The notes under the pieces: generated by a model | Told to the model about the DNA's origin: nothing | The model's input: the letters and a program-made list of their open reading frames with translations, nothing else | The model's database searches: none | Part shown: positions 8,877 through 17,138 of the stretch, in pieces | How the letters are laid out: every line of letters starts with the position of its first letter | How positions within the stretch are numbered: position 1 is the first letter of the stretch | Translations under genes and position numbers: made by a program | Assembly (NCBI GenBank): GCA_963772165.1 | Contig: CAVYWA010000005.1 | Location: 124,001 to 188,000, forward strand | Reading direction: 5' to 3' | Origin: JAGVPT01 sp963772165 | GTDB lineage: Bacteria > Bacteroidota > Ignavibacteria > UBA10030 > UBA8401 | DNA: 64,000 nucleotides

Positions 8877-11015
8877 ATGAGACGAAGATCGTTGTCAACG
8901 CTTACCATCCCTGGTATGGTCCTGGCGTTATTGTCCGTCGCCGGCACATCGTTGTCCGACGATGGATACACGTTGTGGATGAAGTACAAGAAAATTGATG
9001 ATGCACAACGATTATCGCAGTATCGACACGAGATCTCGACGGTCATTGTTTCAGGCACGTCGGAGACATGCCAAATAATCCGCGATGAACTAAAGAATGG
9101 ATTACACGGCCTGCTCGCAAAAGAGGTTTCTTTTGCATCGGCCATCAACGGAAAGAATACACTCCTTATCGGCACCCCCGTAAGTTCGGACATCGTAAAT
9201 AAAATGGGTTACACCTCTCTTCTTCAGTCATTAGGAAAAGAAGGGTATCTGCTGAAGTCTGCCGAGATACACGGGACTAAATTAATAGTCATAGCTGCCA
9301 ATGAGGACATCGGATTACTCTACGGGACATTCCATTTGTTGCGACTCATCCAAACTCATCAAGCACTCGATTCGCTTGACGTTAGCTCAAAGCCGAAGAC
9401 GCAATATCGTCTTCTCGATCACTGGGACAATTTGGATGGGTCGATCGAACGCGGTTATGCAGGCAAGTCTTTGTGGAAGTGGGATGACCTGCCAAAGAAG
9501 ATCGATCCGCGGTACCGCGATTACGCGCGTGCAGCCGCTTCCATCGGAGTAAATGGTTCAGTTCTAAATAATGTGAATGCCGACCCACGGATCATCGATG
9601 CGGAACATCTCTCAAAAGTAGCGGCGCTGGCCGACTTTTTTCGTCCCTACGGTATCCGCGTTTTTTTATCGGCAAACCTTGCCTCGCCGATGTCTGGCAA
9701 ATTTGAATTAGACGGAGACAGAAACGGCGGGATTGGAAGCCTCGCAACATCAGACCCCCTGGATTCCAATGTCCGCGCATGGTGGAAAAACAAAACACAG
9801 GAGATCTACAAACTTATTCCCGATTTTGGCGGTTTCGTGGTCAAAGCAAATTCCGAGGGAATGCCCGGTCCCCAGGATTACGGCAGAACACACGCGGATG
9901 GCGCTAATATGCTGGCAGAAGCGCTCAAGCCGTACGGCGGCATCGTGATGTGGCGGGCCTTCGTCTATGACCCGGATGTTGACGCTGACCGGGTAAAACG
10001 AGCATACAAAGAGTTCGTCCCGCTCGACGGAAAATTTCTACCGAAGGTTTTTATTCAGGCGAAGAACGGGCCGCTCGACTTCCAGCCTCGAGAACCGGTT
10101 CAGCCTCTTTTTGGTGCAATGCCGAAAACACCGCTGATGCTTGAACTGCAAATCACGCAGGAATATCTCGGACATTCAACGCATCTGGTGTACCTTGCTC
10201 CGATGTGGAAAGAATACCTTCAGTTCGATACGTACGCGAAAGGCCGGGGTTCGACGCTTGCGTCCATTGTCGATGGAACTTTGGAGAATCATCGGATCAC
10301 AGGAATGGCAGGCGTCGCGAATATCGGAGACGACCGGAATTGGTGCGGACACATTTTCGCTCAAGCGAATTGGTACGCCTTTGGCCGTCTTGCCTGGGAC
10401 CACGAACTCTCCGCAGAGCAGATCGCTGACGAATGGATCAGGATGACTTTGAGCAACGATCCGAGCGTTGTTGCGACAGTCCGCTCCATGATGATGGGCT
10501 CCCGTGAGGCATGTGTTGATTATATGGAGCCGCTTGGATTGCATCATATCATGCAAACGGATTTTCACTATGGGCCCGAGCCGTCGTACGATAAAGGACG
10601 GCCGGACTGGACCCCGGTGTATTATCACCGCGCGGACAGCGTAGGTCTAGGTTTCGACCGAAGTTCAAGCGGCAGCAATGCGGTCGGCCAATATTTTTCT
10701 CCGCTAAAAGAAATATTCGACGATACTATTACCTGTCCTGAAAAATATTTACTCTGGTTTCATCATGTCCGATGGGATCATAAAATGAGCTCGGGCAGAA
10801 CTCTTTGGGAAGAGCTCTGCCGTAAATATTATTCGGGGACCGCTTACGTTGATTCTATGCTGGCGACCTGGGAGTCTCTTGAAAAATCTATCGATCCGGA
10901 AATGTTCCAGCAAGTGAAGACGCGATTAGAGAAACAGAAGAAGGATGCCGGAATTTGGAGAGATACATGTCTCAGCTATTTCCAAAGGTTCAGTAAAATG
11001 CCGGTGGTGCATTAA
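8877..11015 (+). CDS. aguA: Exported alpha-glucuronidase, GH67
   Basis: A 712-residue family 67 alpha-glucuronidase. It removes (4-O-methyl)glucuronic acid from the non-reducing ends of xylo-oligosaccharides. A hydrophobic N-terminus followed by DDGYTLWMKY indicates export by a Sec signal peptide without a lipobox. Catalytic candidates by family alignment are Glu in NSEGMPGPQDYG (~324, acid), Asp in KNGPLDFQPREP (~398) and Glu in MLELQITQEYLG (~421). HWDNLDGSIERGYAG and CVDYMEPLGLHH are also family hallmarks. No xylanase, xylosidase or uronate genes lie nearby, so it sits outside any visible xylan locus. A 14-bp perfect hairpin follows 9 bases after the stop. Confidence 0.94.
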   Translation: MRRRSLSTLTIPGMVLALLSVAGTSLSDDGYTLWMKYKKIDDAQRLSQYRHEISTVIVSGTSETCQIIRDELKNGLHGLLAKEVSFASAINGKNTLLIGTPVSSDIVNKMGYTSLLQSLGKEGYLLKSAEIHGTKLIVIAANEDIGLLYGTFHLLRLIQTHQALDSLDVSSKPKTQYRLLDHWDNLDGSIERGYAGKSLWKWDDLPKKIDPRYRDYARAAASIGVNGSVLNNVNADPRIIDAEHLSKVAALADFFRPYGIRVFLSANLASPMSGKFELDGDRNGGIGSLATSDPLDSNVRAWWKNKTQEIYKLIPDFGGFVVKANSEGMPGPQDYGRTHADGANMLAEALKPYGGIVMWRAFVYDPDVDADRVKRAYKEFVPLDGKFLPKVFIQAKNGPLDFQPREPVQPLFGAMPKTPLMLELQITQEYLGHSTHLVYLAPMWKEYLQFDTYAKGRGSTLASIVDGTLENHRITGMAGVANIGDDRNWCGHIFAQANWYAFGRLAWDHELSAEQIADEWIRMTLSNDPSVVATVRSMMMGSREACVDYMEPLGLHHIMQTDFHYGPEPSYDKGRPDWTPVYYHRADSVGLGFDRSSSGSNAVGQYFSPLKEIFDDTITCPEKYLLWFHHVRWDHKMSSGRTLWEELCRKYYSGTAYVDSMLATWESLEKSIDPEMFQQVKTRLEKQKKDAGIWRDTCLSYFQRFSKMPVVH

Positions 11016-11023
11016 CCCTTATT

Positions 11024-11056
11024 AGCGATCCGATTGCTTACAGCAATCGGATCGCT
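11024..11056 (+). terminator. Perfect 14-bp hairpin after aguA
   Basis: AGCGATCCGATTGC and its exact reverse complement are separated by the five-base loop TTACA. It lies 9 bases past the aguA stop and just upstream of the B12-unit promoter. The hairpin is strong but the following tract is TTAAAG rather than a U run, so it may act as a 3' stabiliser or a weak terminator. Confidence 0.6.
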
Positions 11057-11080
11057 TAAAGTCAATCGGCTAGCTTGAAC

Positions 11081-11109
11081 TTGACAAACGCGCTTCGGTG
11101 TTGTATATT
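11081..11109 (+). promoter_or_regulatory. Sigma-70 type promoter for the B12 uptake unit
   Basis: TTGACA at 11081-11086, a 17-base spacer, then TATATT at 11104-11109. Transcription would start about 11116, just ahead of the cobalamin riboswitch. Spacing and hexamers are near-consensus for housekeeping sigma-70. Confidence 0.75.
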
Positions 11110-11142
11110 GCTCATAAGGATTTGTTCTTTTCAATATTTTGA

Positions 11143-11345
11143 AGTTGGTGTCCCGTCCCGCTAAACAGCGAAACGGGATGAAAAGGGAATTCCGTGAACT
11201 CCGTTCCGCCGCCGGTGAAAGGGAGAAGTCGGAAGCTGACCCGCAACTGTAATCCCGTGAAAGAATATGTCTCATAGCCACTGACCGCCATAACCGGACG
11301 GGAAGGCGAGACAGAATTCGGGAGAGCCAGGAGACCTGCCAACCT
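11143..11345 (+). ncRNA. Cobalamin riboswitch 1 (upstream of ECF S component)
   Basis: The sequence carries the conserved B12-box elements in order: TTGGTGTCCCGTCCCGC at the 5' side, GAAAAGGGAATTCCGTG, GGGAGAAGTCGGAAGCTGA, CCCGCAACTGTAATCCC, GCCACTG, GGGAAGGC, and the terminal AGCCAGGAGACCTGCC. This is the adenosyl-/hydroxocobalamin-binding aptamer. A terminator-capable stem at 11414-11448 lies between it and the coding start at 11511, so the expected mode is B12-dependent transcription termination. It shares most of its core with the second copy at 12083-12286. Confidence 0.96.
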
Positions 11346-11413
11346 CACAACGCAAAGCCTTCGAGGAAAAAGGTTGCAGCATTGTATCGAACATCAGAGA
11401 GTTTCGATTTATC

Positions 11414-11448
11414 AACCCCGATTTTCTTCACGAAGGTCGGGGTTTTAT
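11414..11448 (+). terminator. Riboswitch 1 expression-platform terminator
   Basis: AACCCCGA at 11414-11421 pairs with TCGGGGTT at 11437-11444, with a small inner CTT/AAG pairing, and is followed by TTATG. It lies ~70 bases after the aptamer and ~60 bases before the gene start, the expected place for a B12-triggered terminator. Confidence 0.75.
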
Positions 11449-11510
11449 GTTGAATGTGTGCAGGAACATTTTTTTTCACAGTAGAATCATTAATGAAAGG
11501 ACTTCCATCT

Positions 11511-12050
11511 ATGAGGAATAGACAATTGTTGGCGCAATACGGCGTTGCGTTTCTGTTAGTCTTTGTCGCCGCATTCTCACGCTTGTTGCCGCATCCCGCA
11601 AACTTCACTGCGATCGGGGCCATCGCCCTTTTTGGCGGAGTCTACCTTGAAAAGAGATTTGCCTTTGTCGTTCCAATTTTGGCGATGCTCATGAGCGATT
11701 ACTTCATCGGTTTTTACAGCGGCATGTATTGGGTCTACGGCAGTTTTGTTCTTGTCGGATTGATTGGTGTGTGGTTGAAGAATCACAAAAAGCCGCTCTA
11801 CATTCTCGGCGGGACTTTTGTAAGTTCGGTTCTATTTTTTGTCGTCACGAATTTTGGAGTATGGATGACTCCGGGTTCGATGTACGCACCGACGTGGTCC
11901 GGACTGGTGGAATGTTACGTTTTGGCAATTCCATTTTTCCGCAACACCGTTGCCGGTGATCTCTTTTTTGTCGCAGTCATGTTCGCTGCGTATGAAGGAT
12001 TGCTCGTAGTTTTAAAAAAAGAACAAGCAGAGCATTCTGTGATCGGCTAA
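11511..12050 (+). CDS. ECF-type S component, DUF6580 family, predicted cobalamin transport
   Basis: A 179-residue membrane protein with five or six predicted helices. I chose ATG 11511 because AAAGGA sits 9 bases upstream; ATG 11493 is an alternative. The N-terminal FSRLLPHPANFTAIGAIALFGG and the following YLEKRFAFVVPILAMLMSDY are characteristic of the DUF6580 group of substrate-binding (S) subunits of energy-coupling-factor transporters. Placement directly under a B12 riboswitch and ahead of a TonB receptor supports cobalamin or a precursor as its ligand; this is inference from context. No ECF ATPase or T subunit is nearby, so it would have to use shared modules encoded elsewhere. Confidence 0.85.
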   Translation: MRNRQLLAQYGVAFLLVFVAAFSRLLPHPANFTAIGAIALFGGVYLEKRFAFVVPILAMLMSDYFIGFYSGMYWVYGSFVLVGLIGVWLKNHKKPLYILGGTFVSSVLFFVVTNFGVWMTPGSMYAPTWSGLVECYVLAIPFFRNTVAGDLFFVAVMFAAYEGLLVVLKKEQAEHSVIG

Positions 12051-12082
12051 GCTGCGCAGCATAAGCGTTCTTTCTTAAAAAG

Positions 12083-12286
12083 ATGTTGGTGTCCCGTCCC
12101 GCTAGCCGCGAGATGGGATGAAAAGGGAATTCCGTGAAATCCCGTTTCGCCTAGGTGGAGACGGGAGAAGTCGGAAGCTGACCCGCAACTGTGATCCCGA
12201 AAAAAATTGTCCCAAGGCCACTGATCGAGAGCGTCGGTCGGGAAGGCGGGACGAAAATCGGGAAAGCCAGGAGACCTGCCAGCATT
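12083..12286 (+). ncRNA. Cobalamin riboswitch 2 (upstream of TonB receptor)
   Basis: A second complete B12 aptamer, 33 bases after the ECF gene. It has TTGGTGTCCCGTCCCGC, GAAAAGGGAATTCCGTG, GGGAGAAGTCGGAAGCTGA, CCCGCAACTGTGATCCC, GCCACTGATC, GGGAAGGC and GCCAGGAGACCTGCC. No separate promoter is evident, so readthrough from the first unit would be tested a second time here. The high similarity to riboswitch 1 suggests duplication within this locus. Confidence 0.96.
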
Positions 12287-12359
12287 TATTGTCATCGCCT
12301 TCGAGGGTTTGAGGTATGGTGAACAGACATGATCTCCGGACAGGTGGATTGTTTGGTTC

Positions 12360-12395
12360 AACCTCAGCACTTCTTAAAAGGCTGGGGTTTTTTAT
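12360..12395 (+). terminator. Riboswitch 2 expression-platform terminator
   Basis: AACCTCAGC at 12360-12368 pairs with GCTGGGGTT at 12381-12389 (one G-U pair), followed by TTTTATT. It ends only about 12 bases before the TonB receptor start at 12407, so it could also hide the ribosome site. Confidence 0.75.
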
Positions 12396-12406
12396 TGTAC
12401 CTATCG

Positions 12407-14356
12407 ATGAAAAAAATATTATCCGCTTTGTTTAGCGCGTTCATCCTGACCGCGATTGTTTACTCGCGTTCGTATTCGGATATGCCCGATACAACGAGGC
12501 AATATACGGTAAAGGAAGTAGTCGTGACGGGCAGCAGAATGCCCGTCGTGGTTGAAAGGCTCCCTTCTTCGGTGCATGTCATCGACAGCATGGCAATGGC
12601 GCAAAGCAACGGAATTTCGGTCGCTGATGTTCTCTCTCATGCTGCCGGAGTTTTCATGGAAAGCTACGGAGGGAACGGCGCCCTCCAATCCGTCTCTCTT
12701 CGCGGCATGGGCTCTGACTATTCGCTCATTCTTCTGGACGGACAGAGATATACAACGTATGAAATGAACACTGTCGACCTCGGTATTCTTTCATTAATGG
12801 ATGTTGACCGCATTGAAATTGCCAATGGAGGTAATTCTTCATTGTATGGTGCCGATGCAATCGGCGGTGTTGTTAATATTATTACGAAAAAACCGAGCGG
12901 GCAAATCGGGGCTTCTCTGGCCGGCAGTATCGGTTCGTTTGGAATGAGCGGATACCAGGTGTCGGCGGGAGACGGCGACGAGCAGTTTTCGTTGAGAGGT
13001 TCGATACGAGTGGACCGTGCTCGCAACGATTTCGGTTTTTATTTTGACGACGGGGTGTCGAACGAACTGTTGAAAAGGGAAGGTGCCGATTATTTCCTGA
13101 AGAATTATTCTCTTTCATCACGCGCAGTAATAAATCAGGCGGTTGTGGTTACCGCGTCCGCTCGCTATTCCGACGCAGATCGAGGACAGCCGTCGGCGGT
13201 AACGAGCGCAAGTCAAAATAATCTTGCCCGCATTGATGACAACACCTTATTTGCCACGGCCGACGTTGAAATTCAACAATCACAGAACGTTCAGTATTCG
13301 CTTCCGTTTTCATTTCACTACAATGATGAAACATACAAGGACCCAAACTTGCTGGTTGGAAATTCCCCAACGTCAGATTTTTACAGGAACCAAATTGAAA
13401 CTTTTACGCCCACCGGAACATTCTTGATTTCTGGGGCAAATAAGGTTCTCACGGGAATAGACGCGGCGTTCGCATCTCTTGCCAGCGATGAAGTAAAGAG
13501 TGTCACGCGGACGCAATTGAGCGGTTTCTTTTCATCGGAAAATCGGTTCACGATTCCGTGTGAAGTAATTATGTACCCCTCATTGCGGTATGATTCATTT
13601 AGCGACATGAAAGGCGATATCAGCCCGAAGATCGGCGTCAATATCGGATTATTAGACGAACCGTCATTGAGGATCCGTTCGGGTTACGGCAAGAGCTTTA
13701 ATGCCCCGACATTCAACGACCTGTACTGGACACAAGGCGGCAATCCGAATCTTCAACCCGAACACTCGCTGAGTTTTGACGCAGGCGTCGTGTACGGAAT
13801 GGATCTGTTCGGGAACGTTCAGATAGAAGCAAATTATTTTTCCATTCAGGCCACGGACAAAATTGTATGGCAGCCGGGCCCCAATGGAATTTGGTCGCCG
13901 ATCAACCTGCAATCCGTTTCATCAACAGGAGCTGAGGTTTCAGCAAACGCTCAGCTGTGGAATAACACGATAAACATTCGTTACATGGGAAATTACGTCC
14001 AGGCGCTTAAAACAAGCGCCGATGTTCCGAACGATGCAACGCAGAACAAATATCTGGTCTATCTGCCGCAGGAGACGTCAATATTTATTATCGGAGCCAA
14101 TGTCCGAAATATCTCCGTTGCCGTCGATTATTCTTTTACGGGATTTCGATATACATCACAAGACAACGATCCACGATTCATTCTTCCTTCATTTGAGATT
14201 GTTAGCGCAAATGTGTCGTACCAACTACGTTTCGAAAAAGTTGTGTGGAAGTTGAAGGCTGAAGCCAATAATATTTTCAACGAGTCCTATCAATTCATTT
14301 CCGGTTATCCGGTGCCGCTCCGAAATTTTATGCTTACAACTGAATTCACAATTTGA
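12407..14356 (+). CDS. btuB: TonB-dependent cobalamin receptor, BtuB-like
   Basis: An outer-membrane receptor of about 649 residues. The start at ATG 12407 gives a clean signal peptide (KKILSALFSAFILTAIVYS); upstream in-frame codons run through the riboswitch terminator and are not coding. After the signal comes a TonB-box-like VKEVVVTGSR. The plug domain has ADVLSHAAGVFMES, SLRGMGSDYSLILLDGQR, and ends with SSLYGADAIGGVVNIITKK. A ~500-residue beta barrel follows, with SGYGKSFNAPTFNDLYW and LQPEHSLSFDAGV. The B12 riboswitch directly upstream and a BtuG-like propeller downstream identify cobalamins as the substrate. Energy coupling needs TonB-ExbBD, not encoded here. Confidence 0.93.
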   Translation: MKKILSALFSAFILTAIVYSRSYSDMPDTTRQYTVKEVVVTGSRMPVVVERLPSSVHVIDSMAMAQSNGISVADVLSHAAGVFMESYGGNGALQSVSLRGMGSDYSLILLDGQRYTTYEMNTVDLGILSLMDVDRIEIANGGNSSLYGADAIGGVVNIITKKPSGQIGASLAGSIGSFGMSGYQVSAGDGDEQFSLRGSIRVDRARNDFGFYFDDGVSNELLKREGADYFLKNYSLSSRAVINQAVVVTASARYSDADRGQPSAVTSASQNNLARIDDNTLFATADVEIQQSQNVQYSLPFSFHYNDETYKDPNLLVGNSPTSDFYRNQIETFTPTGTFLISGANKVLTGIDAAFASLASDEVKSVTRTQLSGFFSSENRFTIPCEVIMYPSLRYDSFSDMKGDISPKIGVNIGLLDEPSLRIRSGYGKSFNAPTFNDLYWTQGGNPNLQPEHSLSFDAGVVYGMDLFGNVQIEANYFSIQATDKIVWQPGPNGIWSPINLQSVSSTGAEVSANAQLWNNTINIRYMGNYVQALKTSADVPNDATQNKYLVYLPQETSIFIIGANVRNISVAVDYSFTGFRYTSQDNDPRFILPSFEIVSANVSYQLRFEKVVWKLKAEANNIFNESYQFISGYPVPLRNFMLTTEFTI

Positions 14357-14374
14357 TAATTAACAGGAAGAGGA

Positions 14375-15439
14375 ATGACTATGTTCGGAAAATTTGTTAC
14401 GCTATTGATGCTCTCATTGGCGATGATTGGATGCAGACAAAATGGTCCTGCAGCACCAGCCGAAGCGCTTCCCTTATCAACATTGGGAGTCTACGTTGTT
14501 AATCAAGGAAACTTTCAAAAATCGAATTCATCCCTTTCATTTTATATTCCGGATTCGAACAAAGTATATCCGGATGTGTTTTTTGCTGCAAACGATCGTC
14601 CGCTTGGCGACGTAGGGAACGACATGGTGATCTATGAAAACAAAGGATACATTGTCGTGAACAATTCCAATAAAATAGAGATCATTTCCCTCGACAACAA
14701 TAAATCGCTCGGCACGATGGTCGTCGATGGAAATAGCCCGTACAAACTTGCGATTGTCAACGATACGAAAGGATACATCACAAACCTGTACAACGGGACA
14801 GTAACATCGTTTAACCCAACGACGTATACAGTAATTAGAGACGGCATAAAAGTGGGCGCAAACCCTCAAGGAATTGCGGTTGCGGATGGCAAAGTCTACG
14901 TGTGCAATTCTGGCTTCGGTAGCGACAGCACGGTATCGGTGATCGACCCGGGGACCGATTCCGTTGTCGCGACGATCATCGTGGCCAGTCAACCGACCGA
15001 TATCGCCGTCGACGCTAATGGGAACTTGATCGTGGCCTGTTATGGTTATAGCGATTACACCGGTGGAGCAAGCGATACGCCCGGAGATATTACGGTGATT
15101 AATCCCGCGACAAATTCCGTGACAGCGACAATCCCTCTTCCGTTGCCAACGTACGGACATCCCAGCGGCTTAGCCGTTTCGACTCACGGATACGGTTTTA
15201 CATTTGTGCAAAACGGCGTGTTAAAATTCTCTACAAAACCGTATGAGATTGTTTCGAATGTCTTCATCTCAAAAACAGCGTATTCAATCGCTGTTGATGA
15301 CGCGACGGAGCAAATCTACCTGGGCGATGCAAAAGACTACGTTCAGGATGGTGCTTTACTTGTTTACGACAAAAACGGTGTTGCCGAAGATTCTGCTACC
15401 GTGGGCATTATTCCGGGGACGATTGTCTTCAAACGGTAA
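14375..15439 (+). CDS. BtuG-like surface lipoprotein, YncE-type beta-propeller
   Basis: A 354-residue lipoprotein: hydrophobic N-terminus ending LAMIGCRQN, a lipobox with Cys near residue 20. The rest is a series of short repeats such as YVVNQGNFQKSNSSLSFY, NKGYIVVNNSNKIEII, VADGKVYVCNSGFG and VIDPGTDSVVATI, typical of a seven-bladed YncE-like propeller. It starts 18 bases after the BtuB-like receptor, with AGGAAGAGGA as ribosome site, so both are under riboswitch 2. In Bacteroides the equivalent neighbour, BtuG, is a surface propeller that binds B12 extremely tightly and caps BtuB. The family shape is seen; the B12-capture role is inferred from context. Confidence 0.83.
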   Translation: MTMFGKFVTLLMLSLAMIGCRQNGPAAPAEALPLSTLGVYVVNQGNFQKSNSSLSFYIPDSNKVYPDVFFAANDRPLGDVGNDMVIYENKGYIVVNNSNKIEIISLDNNKSLGTMVVDGNSPYKLAIVNDTKGYITNLYNGTVTSFNPTTYTVIRDGIKVGANPQGIAVADGKVYVCNSGFGSDSTVSVIDPGTDSVVATIIVASQPTDIAVDANGNLIVACYGYSDYTGGASDTPGDITVINPATNSVTATIPLPLPTYGHPSGLAVSTHGYGFTFVQNGVLKFSTKPYEIVSNVFISKTAYSIAVDDATEQIYLGDAKDYVQDGALLVYDKNGVAEDSATVGIIPGTIVFKR

Positions 15440-15464
15440 GGCGAATATCGGCATGCGGCAAAAC

Positions 15465-15495
15465 AAGGCGTTGCGAGATCACCGCCTTTTTATTT
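15465..15495 (+). terminator. Likely rho-independent terminator of the B12 unit
   Basis: AAGGCG at 15465-15470 pairs with CGCCTT at 15483-15488 across a 12-base loop, followed by TTTATTTT. The stem is short but the T tract and position 26 bases after the btuG-like stop fit a terminator. Confidence 0.55.
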
Positions 15496-15730
15496 TCAGC
15501 ACTTCTTTCTATATTCTAAGACCGTTCCCAACAAATAGTCTAGGATTTCTTATCTGCCGAGGCGCTAGGCTCACCAGGAAGTGGATGTATCAAAGGCAAC
15601 AATGCGCTTAGCGTTCTCCGCGCCTAGGCGGTAAGTTCAAGAGCATTATTGAGGAACGGCACTAAGTGAGGCCTCGGGCACGATTGCCCCGAATTATATT
15701 GGAAGCTCACGAACAGATAATAGAGGGTCA
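15496..15730. other. Intergenic stretch before nanE
   Basis: No gene is seen. TCGGGCA and TGCCCCGA (15674-15692) form a short bulged hairpin around CGAT. An imperfect inverted pair, CCGAGGCGCTAGGC near 15557 and GCGCCTAGGCGG near 15620, could form a larger structure. No known riboswitch class was recognised and no clear promoter was found. Confidence 0.4.
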
Positions 15731-16438
15731 ATGGCGAACCAAATTGAAAAGCTGAAAAATGGAGTAATTGTGCTGTGCCATGCAGAAGGGGATGAGCCGT
15801 TCAATTTCCCCAATTATATTGCTGCATTTGCGAGAGCCGCAGAAATGGGGGGCGCTGTTGGCATACGAGTGCAGGGATTCGAGAACATCAAATCTGTTCG
15901 TTCAACGGTCAACCTCCCAATCATCGGCATTTCGAGGGGGAGCTATGCCGACGGATGGGCGTTGATCACGCCGGATGTCTCCGACGTCGAGAGCCTTATA
16001 AGCGCCGGCGCCGACATCGTAGCGCTGGATGTCACCCAGCGTGTTCGTCCCAACGGAATGGATGGGTTTGAATTTCTTAATCTGCTCCGCAAGCGATACA
16101 GAATTCCGCTCATCGCCGATGTATCGACCTATATTGAAGGTGTCCGTGCAGCAGAGCTTGGGGCAGACATGATCGCGACAACACTGGCAGGCTATACACA
16201 ATACACAGAAGATCGAGCGGATGATTTTCCCGATTTTAATTTGATTGAACGCCTGACCGCCGAAATAAGCATTCCAGTAATCGCCGAGGGAAGAATCTGG
16301 ACCCCAAGCGAGGCAGCCCATGCACTAAAATGCGGCGCTTATGCGGTTGTTGTAGGTTCTGCGATCACGCGTCCGCGAATTATTACACAGCGATTTGTCG
16401 AAGTCCTGAAGAGTTCTCAAACCGATCCCTCTCAATGA
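15731..16438 (+). CDS. nanE: N-acetylmannosamine-6-phosphate 2-epimerase
   Basis: A 235-residue TIM-barrel enzyme that interconverts N-acetylmannosamine-6-phosphate and N-acetylglucosamine-6-phosphate in sialic acid/amino sugar use. Family landmarks run the full length: the start (LKNGVIVLCHAEGDEP), GIRVQGFENI, LPIIGISRG, ITPDVSDVESLISAGADIVALD (in two overlapping blocks), ADVSTYIEGVRAAELGADM, TTLAGYT, and the phosphate-binding end PVIAEGRIWTPSEA with VVVGSAITRP. The usual companions nanA and nanK are not in the window. It stands 118 bases ahead of the zinc-ribbon/phosphohexomutase pair, and a common pathway with them is possible but unproven. Confidence 0.93.
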   Translation: MANQIEKLKNGVIVLCHAEGDEPFNFPNYIAAFARAAEMGGAVGIRVQGFENIKSVRSTVNLPIIGISRGSYADGWALITPDVSDVESLISAGADIVALDVTQRVRPNGMDGFEFLNLLRKRYRIPLIADVSTYIEGVRAAELGADMIATTLAGYTQYTEDRADDFPDFNLIERLTAEISIPVIAEGRIWTPSEAAHALKCGAYAVVVGSAITRPRIITQRFVEVLKSSQTDPSQ

Positions 16439-16556
16439 TTAATTTTTAACGCGGTTCCGTACGAAATAATTGGAATATTTTTGCTTTGGATATCAAACGC
16501 CCGTGTTTGCTCCTTGGGCGGCACGCTTCAACGCGATGAACTGAAAGGAGGCCCAA

Positions 16557-17138
16557 ATGCCTTTTTGCCCAAACTGTAAAACAGAGTACATAGCAGGCAC
16601 GGCGCAATGCAGCGATTGTAGGCTTGCCTTGGTAGACCATTTGCCCGAGGAACAAATTATTGAGTATGAAGAATGTGAAAATTGTTTCGAATCCGTCACA
16701 GCTGAAAGTGAATTCTGCGTTCATTGCGGAATGCTACTTTCCGAAGATGATTTTTTCTGTGAGAAACATCCGAACGTAAAAGCAGAGGCCGTTTGCGTTA
16801 TTTGCCGCCGGCTGATGTGCGAGAGTTGTGCGAAGAAGAAAGGGGTAAAAATGCTCTGCGAGGAGCACGAGAAAATCGAAATTTCCGAGGACTGGGCAGT
16901 GGCGTTTCAGTCGGTGGATTATTATGAAGCAAATATCGTCCGGGGTAAACTTGAAAGTGCCGGTATCGCAGTGAATCCACGCAACAATGCGAGCATTGGA
17001 TTTATTGCCGATGGTTTTATCGAGGGCCCTATTGGCCGTTCTATCCTTAAGTACCCGGTAAAAGTTTTTGTCCCTCTCGACCAATACTTGAACGCGATAG
17101 AAATCGTCAAAGATGAGTTTCCATCGGAAGGTTCATGA
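16557..17138 (+). CDS. Zinc-ribbon/B-box protein with C-terminal DUF2007-like domain
   Basis: A 193-residue protein with strong ribosome site AAAGGAGG. The N-terminal ribbon has C4, C7, C18 and C21. A second pair follows (CENC and CVHC, ~residues 40-61). Then comes a B-box-like cluster (CEKH, CVIC, CESC, CEEH, ~68-105). The last ~80 residues (VAFQSVDYYEANIVRGKLESAG, split by eye into two strands and a helix, then KVFVPLDQYLNAIEIV) resemble DUF2007, a small signal-transducing-like domain with an exposed helix. It overlaps the following phosphohexomutase homolog by 4 bases, so the two are translationally coupled and may form a complex. Function is unknown. Confidence 0.82.
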   Translation: MPFCPNCKTEYIAGTAQCSDCRLALVDHLPEEQIIEYEECENCFESVTAESEFCVHCGMLLSEDDFFCEKHPNVKAEAVCVICRRLMCESCAKKKGVKMLCEEHEKIEISEDWAVAFQSVDYYEANIVRGKLESAGIAVNPRNNASIGFIADGFIEGPIGRSILKYPVKVFVPLDQYLNAIEIVKDEFPSEGS

